Origin: Fimbriimonadaceae bacterium
GTDB lineage: Bacteria > Armatimonadota > Fimbriimonadia > Fimbriimonadales > Fimbriimonadaceae
Reading direction: 5' to 3'
NCBI GenBank assembly: GCA_024710805.1
Contig: JANJUB010000125.1
Coordinates: 1-59,419, forward strand
Length of the DNA: 59,419 nt
The notes under the pieces were generated by a model. The model worked only from the letters and a program-made list of their open reading frames with translations, was not told where the DNA came from and made no database searches. Numbering within the stretch: the first letter of the stretch is position 1; each line of letters opens with the position of its first letter. Positions 34,591-43,944 of this stretch are shown here, in pieces. A program made the position numbers and the translations under genes.

Positions 34591-36111
34591 GTGCAGCATC
34601 AACGGGTTTTCGTCATCGACTTTGGCGGGCAATACACCCAGCTGATCGTCCGCCGCATGCGAGAGCTTGGGGTGTACAGCGAGATGGTGCCTTGGATGTC
34701 CGCTGCCGAGCGACTCCGCAATGACCGGCCCGATGCGGTCATCCTCAGCGGGGGGCCCCGGTCCGTTCTTGAAGAAGGTGCTCCCGACCTCGACCTGAGC
34801 CTCGTCGAGGGACTGCCGATGCTCGGGATCTGCTACGGCATGCAGCTGATGGCCCACCGGCTGGGCGGGCGCGTCGAGAAGGCGCATGATCGAGAGTACG
34901 GCCTGCGAAACCTCAGCGAGCGATCGGGACTGAGCACAAAGCTTTCCTCGGATCAAGTCTGGATGTCGCACGGTGACCAAGTGCGCGAAGTCCCACCCGG
35001 CTACCTGGTGACCGCGTCGACGGAAAGCTGTCCTATTGCGGGGATGGAAGACGTGGCTCAACGCCGCTATGGCGTCCAGTACCATCCCGAAGTCACCCAC
35101 ACGCCCGGAGGCAAGGATCTTCTCAAGGCCTTTGTCGAAGCCGCCGGACTGACCGGCGACTGGACGGCTGAGAACTTCATCGAAGAGCAGGTTGCGCAGA
35201 TTCGGCAGACCGTGGGCGAGTACGGGAAGGTCCTATGCGCGGTTTCGGGCGGAGTGGACTCCAGTGTCATGGCGGCGCTGCTGATCCGCGCCATTGGCCC
35301 CCGCGCGGTTTGCGTCTTCGTCAACCATGGGTTGCTTCGCAAAGGTGAAGCCGAACAGGTCGTCGAGACCTTCGGCCGCCACTTCCACGGCAACCTCCAC
35401 GCGTTCGATGAGCGCGAGCGGTTCTTTGGCGCCTTGGCCGGAGTCACCGACCCCGAGACCAAGCGCAAGATCATTGGCGAGCACTTTGTGCGCGTCTTCG
35501 AGGATCACGCCCAGGAACTCGCCGGCTGCGACTTCCTGGCTCAGGGCACGCTTTATCCGGACGTGATCGAGTCGGGGTCTTCGACCGCCGCCAAAATCAA
35601 GACCCACCACAACGTCGGGGGTTTGCCCGACTGGATGCAGCTCAAGCTCATCGAGCCCCTTCGCTGGCTCTTTAAAGACGAGGTCCGCGCGGTTGGCCGA
35701 GTCCTTGGCTTACCCGAGGAGATGGTCGATCGCGAGCCCTTCCCCGGTCCCGGACTCGCCGTTCGAATCCTCGGCGAGGTCACTCCCGAACGCGTGGCCA
35801 CCGTGCAGGACGCCGACTGGATCTTTCGGACCGAGCTTCGCAACCACGGTGCCCACGTCGGGATCTGGCAGAGCTACGCGGCGTTGCTGGATGTTCGGTC
35901 GGTCGGAGTGATGGGCGATGAGCGCACCTACATGCACCCGATCGTCTTGCGCGCAGTGGAGAGCGAAGATGCCATGACCGCTCGCGCCGTCAAAATCCCG
36001 TTCGAGGTCTTGGAGTTGGTCGCCCGGCGTATCGTGAACGAGGTGCCGGGAGTCAACCGCGTGCTCTACGACCTCACCAGCAAGCCACCGGCAACCATCG
36101 AGTGGGAGTAG
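34591..36111 (+). CDS. guaA: GMP synthase (glutamine-hydrolysing)
   Basis: 506 residues from GTG 34591. The N-terminal class I amidotransferase has the nucleophile in [12 protein letters not shown] and the H/E pair in [12 protein letters not shown]. The ATP-pyrophosphatase domain carries [15 protein letters not shown], and the C-terminal dimerisation domain ends PPATIEWE as is normal. It converts XMP to GMP. It is tightly coupled to the preceding oxidoreductase gene (one-base gap), an unusual partner. purB, also in purine synthesis, is 9 kb away. Confidence 0.97.
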   Translation: MQHQRVFVIDFGGQYTQLIVRRMRELGVYSEMVPWMSAAERLRNDRPDAVILSGGPRSVLEEGAPDLDLSLVEGLPMLGICYGMQLMAHRLGGRVEKAHDREYGLRNLSERSGLSTKLSSDQVWMSHGDQVREVPPGYLVTASTESCPIAGMEDVAQRRYGVQYHPEVTHTPGGKDLLKAFVEAAGLTGDWTAENFIEEQVAQIRQTVGEYGKVLCAVSGGVDSSVMAALLIRAIGPRAVCVFVNHGLLRKGEAEQVVETFGRHFHGNLHAFDERERFFGALAGVTDPETKRKIIGEHFVRVFEDHAQELAGCDFLAQGTLYPDVIESGSSTAAKIKTHHNVGGLPDWMQLKLIEPLRWLFKDEVRAVGRVLGLPEEMVDREPFPGPGLAVRILGEVTPERVATVQDADWIFRTELRNHGAHVGIWQSYAALLDVRSVGVMGDERTYMHPIVLRAVESEDAMTARAVKIPFEVLELVARRIVNEVPGVNRVLYDLTSKPPATIEWE

Positions 36112-36132
36112 TCACCGGCACTTAAGACCGAT

Positions 36133-36161
36133 TTGGAAATTCCCAAAGGTTGTGCTAACCT
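36133..36161 (+). promoter_or_regulatory. Promoter of the S8 protease gene
   Basis: TTGGAA (36133-36138) and TAACCT (36156-36161) are 17 bases apart. TTTGG-N6-CCAAA overlaps the -35. A GGAGG Shine-Dalgarno (36170-36174) then precedes GTG 36182, so this gene has a leader, unlike many here. Confidence 0.55.
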
Positions 36162-36181
36162 GAAACCCCGGAGGGTTTATT

Positions 36182-38842
36182 GTGAGAGATTCTTTTGCCT
36201 TGCCAAGGAGCAAGCCTGCGCCTTTCTTGAGGGCTTCGATCGTCGTTCTTGCCGCGAGTGTTGTGGCCTTTGGGTGGTTCCGCGGTGGCCCGCCGAACCC
36301 GGGCGTACCGATGTTTGGAGGTCAAATCGAGCAATCGAAGGCGTCCGACGGGAAGTCGACGCTCGAGCAGTTTTCGTCCAGCGGCCAGAATCAGAGCAAG
36401 TATGCGCCCGGGGTCGTCGTCGTGGCTTTTCACGATGATGTCCCGTTCCTAGTGCGTCAAGCTAAGGCTCAGAACTACGGATTGGTTGAAGACATGGCCG
36501 TCCAGTCCCCGTATTTCAACCGGTTTTTCATCGGCAGAACTCCCCAAACCCAAGGCATGTCGGTCGAGGACGCGATCCACGTGCTGGAGCGCGATCCGGC
36601 GATTCGCTACGCCGAGCCGGACATGAGGGTTTACCCGGACCAAGCCTTACCGAATGACCCTCGCTTCAACGAGATGTGGGGTCTCCACAACACCGGGCAA
36701 ACCGGCGGATCGAATGACTCTGACATCGACGCTCCAGAGGCCTGGGCGACCGCGGGCACCAACCCTAAGGTGATCGTGGGCCTCATCGACGATGGCGTAC
36801 AGATCGGCCACCCCGATCTCGCCGGCAACATTTATGTCAACCCCGGAGAGATTCCCGCCAACGGAATCGACGATGACGGAAACGGCTTCATCGACGACGT
36901 CAACGGCTGGGATTTCGCGAGCGGAGACAATAACCCAAATCCGACGGGCAGCAACACCCACGGAACGCACACTGCGGGCACTGTCGCCGCCGTTACCAAT
37001 AACAACATCGGTGTCGCCGGTGTGGCTCAAGACGTCCTTCTGCTGCCCATTCGCATGTACAGCGGCCAATCGACTTGGATGACCGCGCTCGTGCAGAGCA
37101 TCGACTACTCACGCGTGATGGGGGCAAAGGTCGTGTCGGTCAGCTACAACATCGACGGCTACACGCAGGCGCTCTCGGATGCGATCGGCCGTGCCGATAC
37201 CGCCGACATGGTGTATGTCAACTCCGCAGGCAACAACAACCAGAACGCCGACGGACTACGCGGCGCGCTTCGCAACGTTCACCAGAACGTCGTTTTTGTC
37301 GCCGCCACGGACCATAACGACAACAAGGCCTCGTTCTCCAACTTCGGACAGACGGTCGATATCGCTGCGCCGGGCGTGGACATCCTCAGCACCGTGATCA
37401 ACAGTGGATACGCGCTCAATAGCGGCACTTCGATGGCCTGTCCGCACATGGCCGGTGCCGTCGCGGTCGTGCGATCCAAGTTCCCGAACCTGACAGACCG
37501 TCAGTCGCTGGACCGGTTAATCGGCACGGCGGACATGGTTCCGCAGCTTCAAGGAGTCATCGCGGGTGGGCGTCTGAATCTGAACAATGCGCTAGACGAT
37601 GACACCACTCCGCCAAGTAATCCTACGGATCTCCGCTTAATCGCCAAGGCAAGCGCAACGATGAAGCTGGGATTCAAGGGCAGTGGAGATGACGGCACGG
37701 TTGGCCAGGCTTCTCAATACGATATTCGTTACTCGACCGAGCCGATTAACGCCGGCAACTTCGAGCAAGCGACCCGGGCGATCGTCCCGATTACCCCGGT
37801 CAACGCCGGCGTACCGATCGAGGTCGAAGTCTCGGTGCCGCCACGCCAAGACACCTACTTTGCCGTCCGCGCCCTCGACAACCTCGGCAATCCGTCGGGC
37901 ATCGTCACGGCGGGACCGTACATCGGTGCACCGGTTAGGCTCGATAACGTGGAGACCCAAAGCTGGTTCACTCCGGTGAATGGCCCATGGGCCCGGACGA
38001 CTGAGAAGGCCTCCAGCGGCATCCGCGCCTGGTCCGACTCACCAGGTGGCTCCTACGCCAACAATCTGAACATCTCGATGCAGACTGGCCTGGTGTTGTT
38101 CAACCAGTTCATGGCCACTAATGCGAACCGAGGCTCGTATGCGCTTGCCTTCCGTGTTAACCACGACCTTCAGGCGAACTCGGACTTCTTGTACTACGAC
38201 TACTCGTCCGATGGCACCACATGGACGAATCTCGGGAGCATTACCGGGACCAGCAGCGGATGGCGCACGGTAACCGCCGCCCTTCCGCCAAACTTGCAGA
38301 GTGGCTACTTCCGGTTCCGCATGACCACGAATGGGTCAGTCGTCCGTGATGGCGTGTATATCGACGACATCATGGTGCAGCCAGTACGTGTGATCTACGA
38401 CGATCCAATGACCAATCCGGGTAACTGGACCGCGCAGTCGCCGTGGGGCCTGACCACGTCCAACTTCTACAGCGGGCCTACGTCGTGGACGGACAGCCCT
38501 GGTGGAACCTACACCAACAACACCAACATCAACCTCACCAACGTCGGCACGTTCGACATTTCGGCCTATGCAAATGTCCAGGTGACCTTCCGGGCGTACA
38601 TCAGCACGGAGTCCGGCTACGACTTCCTTAAGGTGCTCACTTCCCTGAACGGGGGAGCCTATACCGAGCGTGGCCGCTGGTCGGGCAATCTCGCGTCGTG
38701 GAACCAGTACTCAGTCGCCGCTGGCGGGTCAGGCGCTCTGAACGTGAGGCTCAACTTCACGTCGGACGTCTCGATTGTCGGCGACGGCGTCTATGTCGAT
38801 GATCTGCGCGTTGTAGGCGAACCCTACATTTTCGCGCCCTAG
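36182..38842 (+). CDS. Secreted subtilisin-like (S8) serine protease with tandem C-terminal beta domains
   Basis: 886 residues. A membrane/signal segment lies at ~18-38 (RASIVVLAASVVAFGWF) and an I9-like prodomain at ~75-155. The catalytic domain has Asp in VGLIDDGVQIGHPDL, His in NTHGTHTAGTVAA and Ser in LNSGTSMACPHMAGA. A fibronectin-III-like segment (~475-585) and two ~130-residue jelly-roll repeats follow; the repeats share AWSDSPGGSYANN and SWTDSPGGTYTNN, as in immune-inhibitor-A/MAM-like domains. It degrades proteins outside the cell. The start is GTG, seven bases after GGAGG. Confidence 0.92.
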   Translation: MRDSFALPRSKPAPFLRASIVVLAASVVAFGWFRGGPPNPGVPMFGGQIEQSKASDGKSTLEQFSSSGQNQSKYAPGVVVVAFHDDVPFLVRQAKAQNYGLVEDMAVQSPYFNRFFIGRTPQTQGMSVEDAIHVLERDPAIRYAEPDMRVYPDQALPNDPRFNEMWGLHNTGQTGGSNDSDIDAPEAWATAGTNPKVIVGLIDDGVQIGHPDLAGNIYVNPGEIPANGIDDDGNGFIDDVNGWDFASGDNNPNPTGSNTHGTHTAGTVAAVTNNNIGVAGVAQDVLLLPIRMYSGQSTWMTALVQSIDYSRVMGAKVVSVSYNIDGYTQALSDAIGRADTADMVYVNSAGNNNQNADGLRGALRNVHQNVVFVAATDHNDNKASFSNFGQTVDIAAPGVDILSTVINSGYALNSGTSMACPHMAGAVAVVRSKFPNLTDRQSLDRLIGTADMVPQLQGVIAGGRLNLNNALDDDTTPPSNPTDLRLIAKASATMKLGFKGSGDDGTVGQASQYDIRYSTEPINAGNFEQATRAIVPITPVNAGVPIEVEVSVPPRQDTYFAVRALDNLGNPSGIVTAGPYIGAPVRLDNVETQSWFTPVNGPWARTTEKASSGIRAWSDSPGGSYANNLNISMQTGLVLFNQFMATNANRGSYALAFRVNHDLQANSDFLYYDYSSDGTTWTNLGSITGTSSGWRTVTAALPPNLQSGYFRFRMTTNGSVVRDGVYIDDIMVQPVRVIYDDPMTNPGNWTAQSPWGLTTSNFYSGPTSWTDSPGGTYTNNTNINLTNVGTFDISAYANVQVTFRAYISTESGYDFLKVLTSLNGGAYTERGRWSGNLASWNQYSVAAGGSGALNVRLNFTSDVSIVGDGVYVDDLRVVGEPYIFAP

Positions 38843-38846
38843 ACCC

Positions 38847-38883
38847 GTACTGCCGGGCACCGTTTTACCGGTGCCCGGCGTAC
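38847..38883 (+). terminator. Very strong hairpin between the S8 protease and thioredoxin genes
   Basis: An 11-bp perfect stem GCCGGGCACCG/CGGTGCCCGGC encloses a TTTTAC loop and extends through GTAC/GTAC with one unpaired T. No T-run follows, so termination may be partial. It may instead protect transcript ends or attenuate the downstream gene. Confidence 0.6.
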
Positions 38884-38903
38884 TAACCTCGAGGACCTCA
38901 CCT

Positions 38904-40217
38904 ATGAAAACTATCCTACGCGCATCGCTCCTTGCGGTGGCCCTGTCGGTTAGCTTGGCGTTTGCCCAGGAAGCCGGCAGCGGACAAGCTGCCCTGAAGT
39001 CGCTGAACGAGCTTCAGCAGAAGATGTACGCCGACGCCCAACAGGGCGGCCAGCGTGCCAACGTCGTCGAGATCAACGCCGCGATCCAGCAGCGAGCAAT
39101 CGAACTCACGGCCAACATCGACATTGCCAAGGTCGAAGCCAGCGATTCCTTTGCTTGGGCCCAGGTGTTTAGCCGTGCCGGCAAGCATCAGGAGACCTGC
39201 GATCTCGTTAAGAAGTATCTGACGACGCAGCCGAACGCTCAAGAGAAGTTCAGCGCCCAGATGCTGATGCTGAGCTCCTGCAATGCCCTCGGCGAAGCCG
39301 ACATGCTTCAGAGCACGCTGCGCGACATTCGCGTGCCGACCGCGCTTCAGACCTCCATGCTCGCGAGCAATACGGTCTATCTGTTCATCGACACGGTCGT
39401 CCAGAAGAAGGGCGTAGGTGAAGCCATCGTGACGCTCGACGAAGTCGAGAAGAACCTCGTGATCGAGGCACCTGCTGACTATGCGACGCGGATGTTGGCG
39501 ATGGAGAAGCAGCGAAACGCGAACAATCCGAACTACAAGCCGAAGCCCGACGATGAGCGCCTCAAGGAACTCGAAGTCCAAGGCAAGAGCGCCGGACAGA
39601 GCACCAAGTTCTTGTTCGTCGAGAAGCGCGCCGAGTTGCTCTCGAGTGCCGGCCGCAAGGCGGAAGCTCTAAAGGCGCTGGACGACTTCATGGCCACGCT
39701 CGACGCAGCGTCTCCCGTGCGCCGGCAAGCCAATGGCGCCCGCATTCAAATGAGCCTTCCGGGAGCAACCGCCCCGGCGATCACGTTCGAGCGCGGCTAT
39801 GGCGAGTTCAAAGGCCTCGAGGCGCTTAAGGGCAAGGTCGTCATTCTCGACTTCTTCGCCCATTGGTGCGGCCCGTGCATCGCGTCCTTCCCCGACATGA
39901 AGAAGCTCTACAGCGACTTCAAGGACAAGGGGCTGGAGATTGTCGGATTCACCACCTACTACGGCTACTACAAGCAAGAGCGCGGAATCTCGAAGGATGC
40001 CGAGTTCGCCAAGATGGCCGACTTCATCAAGGACTACGACCTGCCTTGGCCGGTTGTGTATGGTGAGCGGACCAACTTCGACGCTTACGGCGTGACGGGT
40101 ATCCCCCACGTCGCGGTTGTCGGACGCGATGGCACCGTGAAGAAGATCAAGGTCGGCTACAGTGCTGCCAGCTTCAAGGAGTTCCGCGAGTACATCGAGA
40201 AGCTCATCAACGAGTAG
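38904..40217 (+). CDS. TlpA-like periplasmic thioredoxin with long helical N-domain
   Basis: 437 residues from ATG 38904, with signal peptide MKTILRASLLAVALSVSLAFAQ and a CGAGGAC ribosome site. Residues ~25-285 are helical, TPR-like and Q/A-rich. Residues ~300-437 are a thioredoxin/AhpC-TSA domain with the active site FFAHWCGPCIASFPDM (C-G-P-C) and the cis-proline in GVTGIPHVAVVG. It probably reduces or exchanges disulphides in the periplasm, as TlpA/ResA proteins do. The 38871 in-frame start falls within the upstream hairpin and is rejected. Confidence 0.88.
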   Translation: MKTILRASLLAVALSVSLAFAQEAGSGQAALKSLNELQQKMYADAQQGGQRANVVEINAAIQQRAIELTANIDIAKVEASDSFAWAQVFSRAGKHQETCDLVKKYLTTQPNAQEKFSAQMLMLSSCNALGEADMLQSTLRDIRVPTALQTSMLASNTVYLFIDTVVQKKGVGEAIVTLDEVEKNLVIEAPADYATRMLAMEKQRNANNPNYKPKPDDERLKELEVQGKSAGQSTKFLFVEKRAELLSSAGRKAEALKALDDFMATLDAASPVRRQANGARIQMSLPGATAPAITFERGYGEFKGLEALKGKVVILDFFAHWCGPCIASFPDMKKLYSDFKDKGLEIVGFTTYYGYYKQERGISKDAEFAKMADFIKDYDLPWPVVYGERTNFDAYGVTGIPHVAVVGRDGTVKKIKVGYSAASFKEFREYIEKLINE

Positions 40218-40233
40218 CAGCTTGGTGTGTTGG

Positions 40234-40270
40234 ACGGGTCTCGACTTGCACGAGTCGGGACCCGTTTTCT
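40234..40270 (+). terminator. Intrinsic terminator after the TlpA-like gene
   Basis: CGGGTC..CGACT pairs with AGTCG..GACCCG, followed by TTTTCTATT. One mismatch lies in the stem. Confidence 0.85.
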
Positions 40271-40306
40271 ATTGAACATGCGCTAGGCTGAACCGTCCCA
40301 GCGAGC

Positions 40307-41041
40307 ATGCTCGTCCCGTTGATCATGTCGATGCTCGCTCCTGACACCATCGCGGTTACCGTCGGCGACCTCGAACGCACGGCGCGGGTCGCGGTGCCAG
40401 CCGACACCGCCGAGAAGATGCCGGTGGTGTTCGTGTTCCATGGCCACGGAGGAACTGCGGTTGCGGCGCAGAAGAGCTTCAAGATGGAGCACCACTGGCC
40501 TGAGGCCATGGTCATCTACCCTCAGGGTCTTCCGACTCCCACCCAACGCGATCCCGAGGGCAAGCGCGACGGCTGGAACGCCCGCAGTGTCACGGATAAC
40601 CGGGATATCGCCTTCTTCGACGCGCTGCTCGAATGGGCAAGAAAGACGCACCGCATCAATGAGCAGCGGGTGTACGTAACCGGCCATTCTAACGGCGGCG
40701 GATTCACGTACTTGCTGGCCACCCAACGTGGGGACAAGCTCGCGGCGGTAGCCCCCAGTTCGGCAGGGCCCTCGCAGCGGGCCAAAGAGTTCCCCAAGAT
40801 CCCGGTGCTCCACCTGGGCGGCGAGAAGGACATCATCGTTCCCTTCGCGTCCCAGGAGCGGATGGTGAATGCCCTCCGCGACCGCTTTGGGCTGATGGAA
40901 GTCGAGCCCAAGATAGAGGGACTGACCAAGACGTATCGCAAGGACGGGACGCCTGAAATCGTGTTCTTCGCCCACCCCGGCGGGCACAGCTTGCCGGTCG
41001 CCGCCTATCCCCTCATCGCCGAGTTCTTCAGGAGGCACTAG
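40307..41041 (+). CDS. Alpha/beta hydrolase of the PHB depolymerase/feruloyl-esterase (LpqC) type
   Basis: 244 residues. The oxyanion/lid element is VFVFHGHGGTAVAAQ and the nucleophile elbow is VTGHSNGGGFTYLLA (G-x-S-x-G). The acid is in LHLGGEKDIIVPF and the histidine in FAHPGGHSLPVAAYPLI, a complete triad. Family members hydrolyse polyhydroxyalkanoate or hydroxycinnamoyl esters outside the cell. The N-terminus (MLVPLIMSMLAPDT) is only weakly signal-like, and ATG 40325 (MSMLAP) is an alternative start. A terminator precedes the gene, so it has its own promoter. Confidence 0.85.
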   Translation: MLVPLIMSMLAPDTIAVTVGDLERTARVAVPADTAEKMPVVFVFHGHGGTAVAAQKSFKMEHHWPEAMVIYPQGLPTPTQRDPEGKRDGWNARSVTDNRDIAFFDALLEWARKTHRINEQRVYVTGHSNGGGFTYLLATQRGDKLAAVAPSSAGPSQRAKEFPKIPVLHLGGEKDIIVPFASQERMVNALRDRFGLMEVEPKIEGLTKTYRKDGTPEIVFFAHPGGHSLPVAAYPLIAEFFRRH

Positions 41042-41063
41042 GTTGGAGTCGCAATACTCGTCG

Positions 41064-41106
41064 ATCCCTTCCCATGCTTGTGGGGAAGGGATGCGTCGTG
41101 CCTCGC
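41064..41106. repeat. Degenerate REP-like hairpin copy
   Basis: CTTGTGG is followed by GGAAGGG, loop ATGCGTCGTG and CCTCGC, so the right arm has decayed. ATCCCTTCCC upstream can instead pair with GGGAAGGGAT. It lies in the convergent gap between the esterase and OsmC genes. Confidence 0.6.
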
Positions 41107-41168
41107 TGGACCTGCTGGCGCAACGAGCCGCCAGCGCGATCCAGCCGGCAACAACCGGAAGACCGTTC

Positions 41169-41624
41169 CTACCCGCGGACGATCGTGGGTTCGATCTCGA
41201 TCGCGACCTTGTCACGAACCGCGTTGGTGATGATGCAGTAGAGGTCGGCCTTGTGCGACATATCTTCGGCCATCGCCACTTGCTCATCCGTTGCGTCCGC
41301 CGCCAGCGTGATCGTCGGCCGAACCACCACCTTCGTGTAAACAAAGCTCGCCCCGTTCTGCTCCACGTAGCCGGTCACCGCGGTCTTGAGACCCACAAAC
41401 GGCAGCTTGCGATTGGCGGCAATGATTCCGAACGTGATGCTGTAGCATCCGGCGATTGCGGAAGCAAGAAGCTCTTCGGGATTGGTCCCAGCGCCGCCTC
41501 CGCCGAACTCAGGCGGAACGCTCAAGGGCATTCGAACGCCCGAGCGATCAGGGGTGACATGGCCGGATCCGTCGCGCCCGCCCGCCCACTCGACGGTCAC
41601 GGGATACTCGTGAAGATTTGACAT
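41169..41624 (-). CDS. OsmC/Ohr-family peroxiredoxin-like protein
   Basis: 151 residues. The first reactive cysteine is in NPEELLASAIAGCYSIT and the second in HKADLYCIITNAV, the pair used to reduce organic hydroperoxides. The N-terminus (EYPVTVEWAGGRDGSGHVT) and the R in SGVRMPLSVPPEF fit OsmC rather than Ohr. It detoxifies lipid peroxides in the cytoplasm. GGTACACT (TACACT 41633-41638) ends eight bases before ATG 41624, nearly identical to the heparinase gene promoter, suggesting a leaderless mRNA. Confidence 0.92.
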   Translation of the reverse strand: MSNLHEYPVTVEWAGGRDGSGHVTPDRSGVRMPLSVPPEFGGGGAGTNPEELLASAIAGCYSITFGIIAANRKLPFVGLKTAVTGYVEQNGASFVYTKVVVRPTITLAADATDEQVAMAEDMSHKADLYCIITNAVRDKVAIEIEPTIVRG

Positions 41625-41645
41625 CGAACAAGAGTGTACCGGCGG

Positions 41646-42467
41646 CTACTCGTGGAGTTCTGCCAGCTTGGTCTCGACCATTTCGATCCCGCCATCCTCA
41701 GCCCAAACGCCGCAAGGCAGGGAGTCCGGAGCATCGCCAAGCGGCACCACATTGCCTTTCATGTCATACACCGGGTGATACCAGCGCCCGACTTCCTTGC
41801 TGTCCCCAGTCAAGTAGTGGCCGATCAATGCGCGCCGGAAGCGATCGGTCGAGCGATTAGGAAAGCTCCCGTGAACGAGCAGCCCGTGGAAGAAGAGCAC
41901 GTCCCCCGCCTTCATCACGCAGGGAACAATCGGCTGATCGTCCGGCACCGGCACGGTGACGTCGGTAAAGCTCTGTGTCGTATCCGCCTTGGTCGTGCAT
42001 AGAAGGGGCCAGCGGTGCGAACCGGGCACGACCTGCATGCAGCCGTTCTCCTCGTCGCAATCATCGAGCGCAAGCCACGCGGCTAAGCAAACGCCGGGCA
42101 TCGCACGCAGATAGAACTGATCCTGGTGCAGCGCCTGCCCTCTCGCCCCTGCCGGCTTGAAGTACAGCATGGTCTGCACCGCGTAGGGCTCGAGCTGGCC
42201 GCCAATCTCGGTGAGGACCCGATTGATCCGCTCGTCGATCATCCACTGCAGGCTGATGTCGTCCCAGCGGTGCATGTGGATCATCCGGGGGAACCGCTTG
42301 AGGGGATCGTGGCTGCTCGGATCGACGCCTTCGAAGTCGCCAGGATAGGTTCCGCTCGCCCGGAGGGTCATGTAGTGGTCCCGCAACGAGGCGACCTCCG
42401 CGGGGGAGAACATCCCCCGCGCGATCACGTAACCCTGCTCGTTGTAGTGCGCGAGTAACTCGCTCAT
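41646..42467 (-). CDS. Phytanoyl-CoA dioxygenase (PhyH) family protein
   Basis: 273 residues from ATG 42467 (MSELLAHYNEQGYVIARGMF); ATG 42491 would overlap the upstream peptidase gene. Iron ligands are QALHQDQFYLRAMPG (H-x-D) and FFHGLLVHGSFPNRSTDRFRRAL (distal H plus R). The helical insert and the DCDEENGCMQVVPGSH block are standard. It is the third PhyH gene of the window and not closely similar to the divergent pair. It is translated seven bases after the M28 peptidase stop, so probably in one operon. The substrate is unknown. Confidence 0.88.
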   Translation of the reverse strand: MSELLAHYNEQGYVIARGMFSPAEVASLRDHYMTLRASGTYPGDFEGVDPSSHDPLKRFPRMIHMHRWDDISLQWMIDERINRVLTEIGGQLEPYAVQTMLYFKPAGARGQALHQDQFYLRAMPGVCLAAWLALDDCDEENGCMQVVPGSHRWPLLCTTKADTTQSFTDVTVPVPDDQPIVPCVMKAGDVLFFHGLLVHGSFPNRSTDRFRRALIGHYLTGDSKEVGRWYHPVYDMKGNVVPLGDAPDSLPCGVWAEDGGIEMVETKLAELHE

Positions 42468-42474
42468 GGGAAGG

Positions 42475-43935
42475 CTATCCGCCCGATACATCCTTAGTGA
42501 AAGGACGCTCGCGATTTGCCGATTGCAGCGCCGTCAGATAGAAGAGCTTGGCCGCGTTCGTCACCTTCTCATAGTTAATCTTGTCGGGGGTGTCGGTTGG
42601 TTGGTGGTAATCCGGGTGGAAACCACAGAACAAGAACGCCGCTGGGATGCCCTTCGCCGCGAATGCATAGTGGTCGCTACGGGTGTAAACGTCCTCCGAG
42701 TCGTACTTGAACCGGAAGTTGACGTACTGGTTCAGGTCCAGAATCAGCTCATGCAACTCGGTCGAAATCCGCTTGCTGCCCACCAGTCGCATGGTGTCCA
42801 CATTCTCTTCGGCCTTGTCGACGCGGTTGCGGTCTCCATTCTGGATGCCGTCCGAGTTCCGCCCGACCATGTCCATCTGAAGTTCGCAGATCATCTTATC
42901 GATCGGGAACATCGGATGGTCAACCAGATAACGAGAGCCCACCAGGCCTGACTCCTCGCCAGCAAACGCCATGAACAGAATGCTGCGCTTCGGCTTCACT
43001 GCGTTTGCCTGCAGCGCCTTAGCCACGCCAAGCAAAGCGGTGCACCCCGAGGCATCGTCGTCCGCACCCCAGTAAACGACATCACCCCGCCGACCCAGGT
43101 GGTCGAGGTGGGCACCAATGCCCACATACTCGGACTTCAAGACCGGGTCGCTACCCTCGTAAACGCCCACAACGTTGGGCATGTCCTTGCGCTCGGCGGT
43201 GACTTGGACGTCGAACTTCACCATCGCTTCCGACGTGGCGAGGTTGACCGTGCCGTCGACAAGAACCGGGACCTTGATCTTGACGGCTTCCGCCAGTTTG
43301 GCCACCGCATGCGGGTGAATGCGGCCGCTGAGCGCGGGGAGGCGTCCAAAGGCGGTCACCGGGCGCGGCGCGGCGATCAGTTCGCTCACGGTAAGCACCA
43401 GCAGGGCCCCCGACTGCTCGATCTGGCGGCGGAACTCCGTGGTCACCCCGTTCATCTGGGTGATGACGATCTTGCCTTTCAACGGACTCGGGTCGAACTT
43501 CACGTCGCGTCCCTGCGCCGTTAGGATGGCAACCTGCCCCTGGAGCGACTTGTTCTCGTAAAACCCGGCGGCAACAAGTTGCTCGCCTTGTGCCACCGAG
43601 AATCCGTCGGCGGAGAGCGTAGCCGAATTGATCGTCGCGCGAATGTAGGGGACGTATTGGAAGTACGTGCCATTATCACCCGCTGGCTTCAGTCCAAACT
43701 GCTTGTAACGCTCGGCCATGAACGCGGCCGCCTTAAGGTAGCCATCCTGGCCGGAACCTCGACCTTCGCACTCCGGACCGGCGAGATAGCCGAGCCACGC
43801 CTTCGCGTCGTCGATCGTGATCGCTCGGAATCCGGCGGCGAACTCAGCGGGAACGGCGGTTGCGCCTGGATACTGGGCAGCCGACAAGGGAACAAGAACG
43901 GCCAGAGCCGCAAGAAGGGGCATTCCGCGTCGCAT
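42475..43935 (-). CDS. Secreted M28-family zinc aminopeptidase with PA domain
   Basis: 486 residues with signal peptide MRRGMPLLAALAVLVPLSAAQ. A protease-associated domain lies at ~110-260. The zinc site is built from GIGAHLDHLG (H), WGADDDASG (bridging D), MAFAGEESGLVGS (E-E), MDMVGRNS (D) and CGFHPDYHQPTDT (H). It removes N-terminal residues from peptides outside the cytoplasm. TATAAC (43944-43949) ends eight bases before the ATG, and its TAA is also the stop codon of the upstream histidine kinase. Confidence 0.92.
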   Translation of the reverse strand: MRRGMPLLAALAVLVPLSAAQYPGATAVPAEFAAGFRAITIDDAKAWLGYLAGPECEGRGSGQDGYLKAAAFMAERYKQFGLKPAGDNGTYFQYVPYIRATINSATLSADGFSVAQGEQLVAAGFYENKSLQGQVAILTAQGRDVKFDPSPLKGKIVITQMNGVTTEFRRQIEQSGALLVLTVSELIAAPRPVTAFGRLPALSGRIHPHAVAKLAEAVKIKVPVLVDGTVNLATSEAMVKFDVQVTAERKDMPNVVGVYEGSDPVLKSEYVGIGAHLDHLGRRGDVVYWGADDDASGCTALLGVAKALQANAVKPKRSILFMAFAGEESGLVGSRYLVDHPMFPIDKMICELQMDMVGRNSDGIQNGDRNRVDKAEENVDTMRLVGSKRISTELHELILDLNQYVNFRFKYDSEDVYTRSDHYAFAAKGIPAAFLFCGFHPDYHQPTDTPDKINYEKVTNAAKLFYLTALQSANRERPFTKDVSGG

Positions 43936-43944
43936 ATCGAACCG

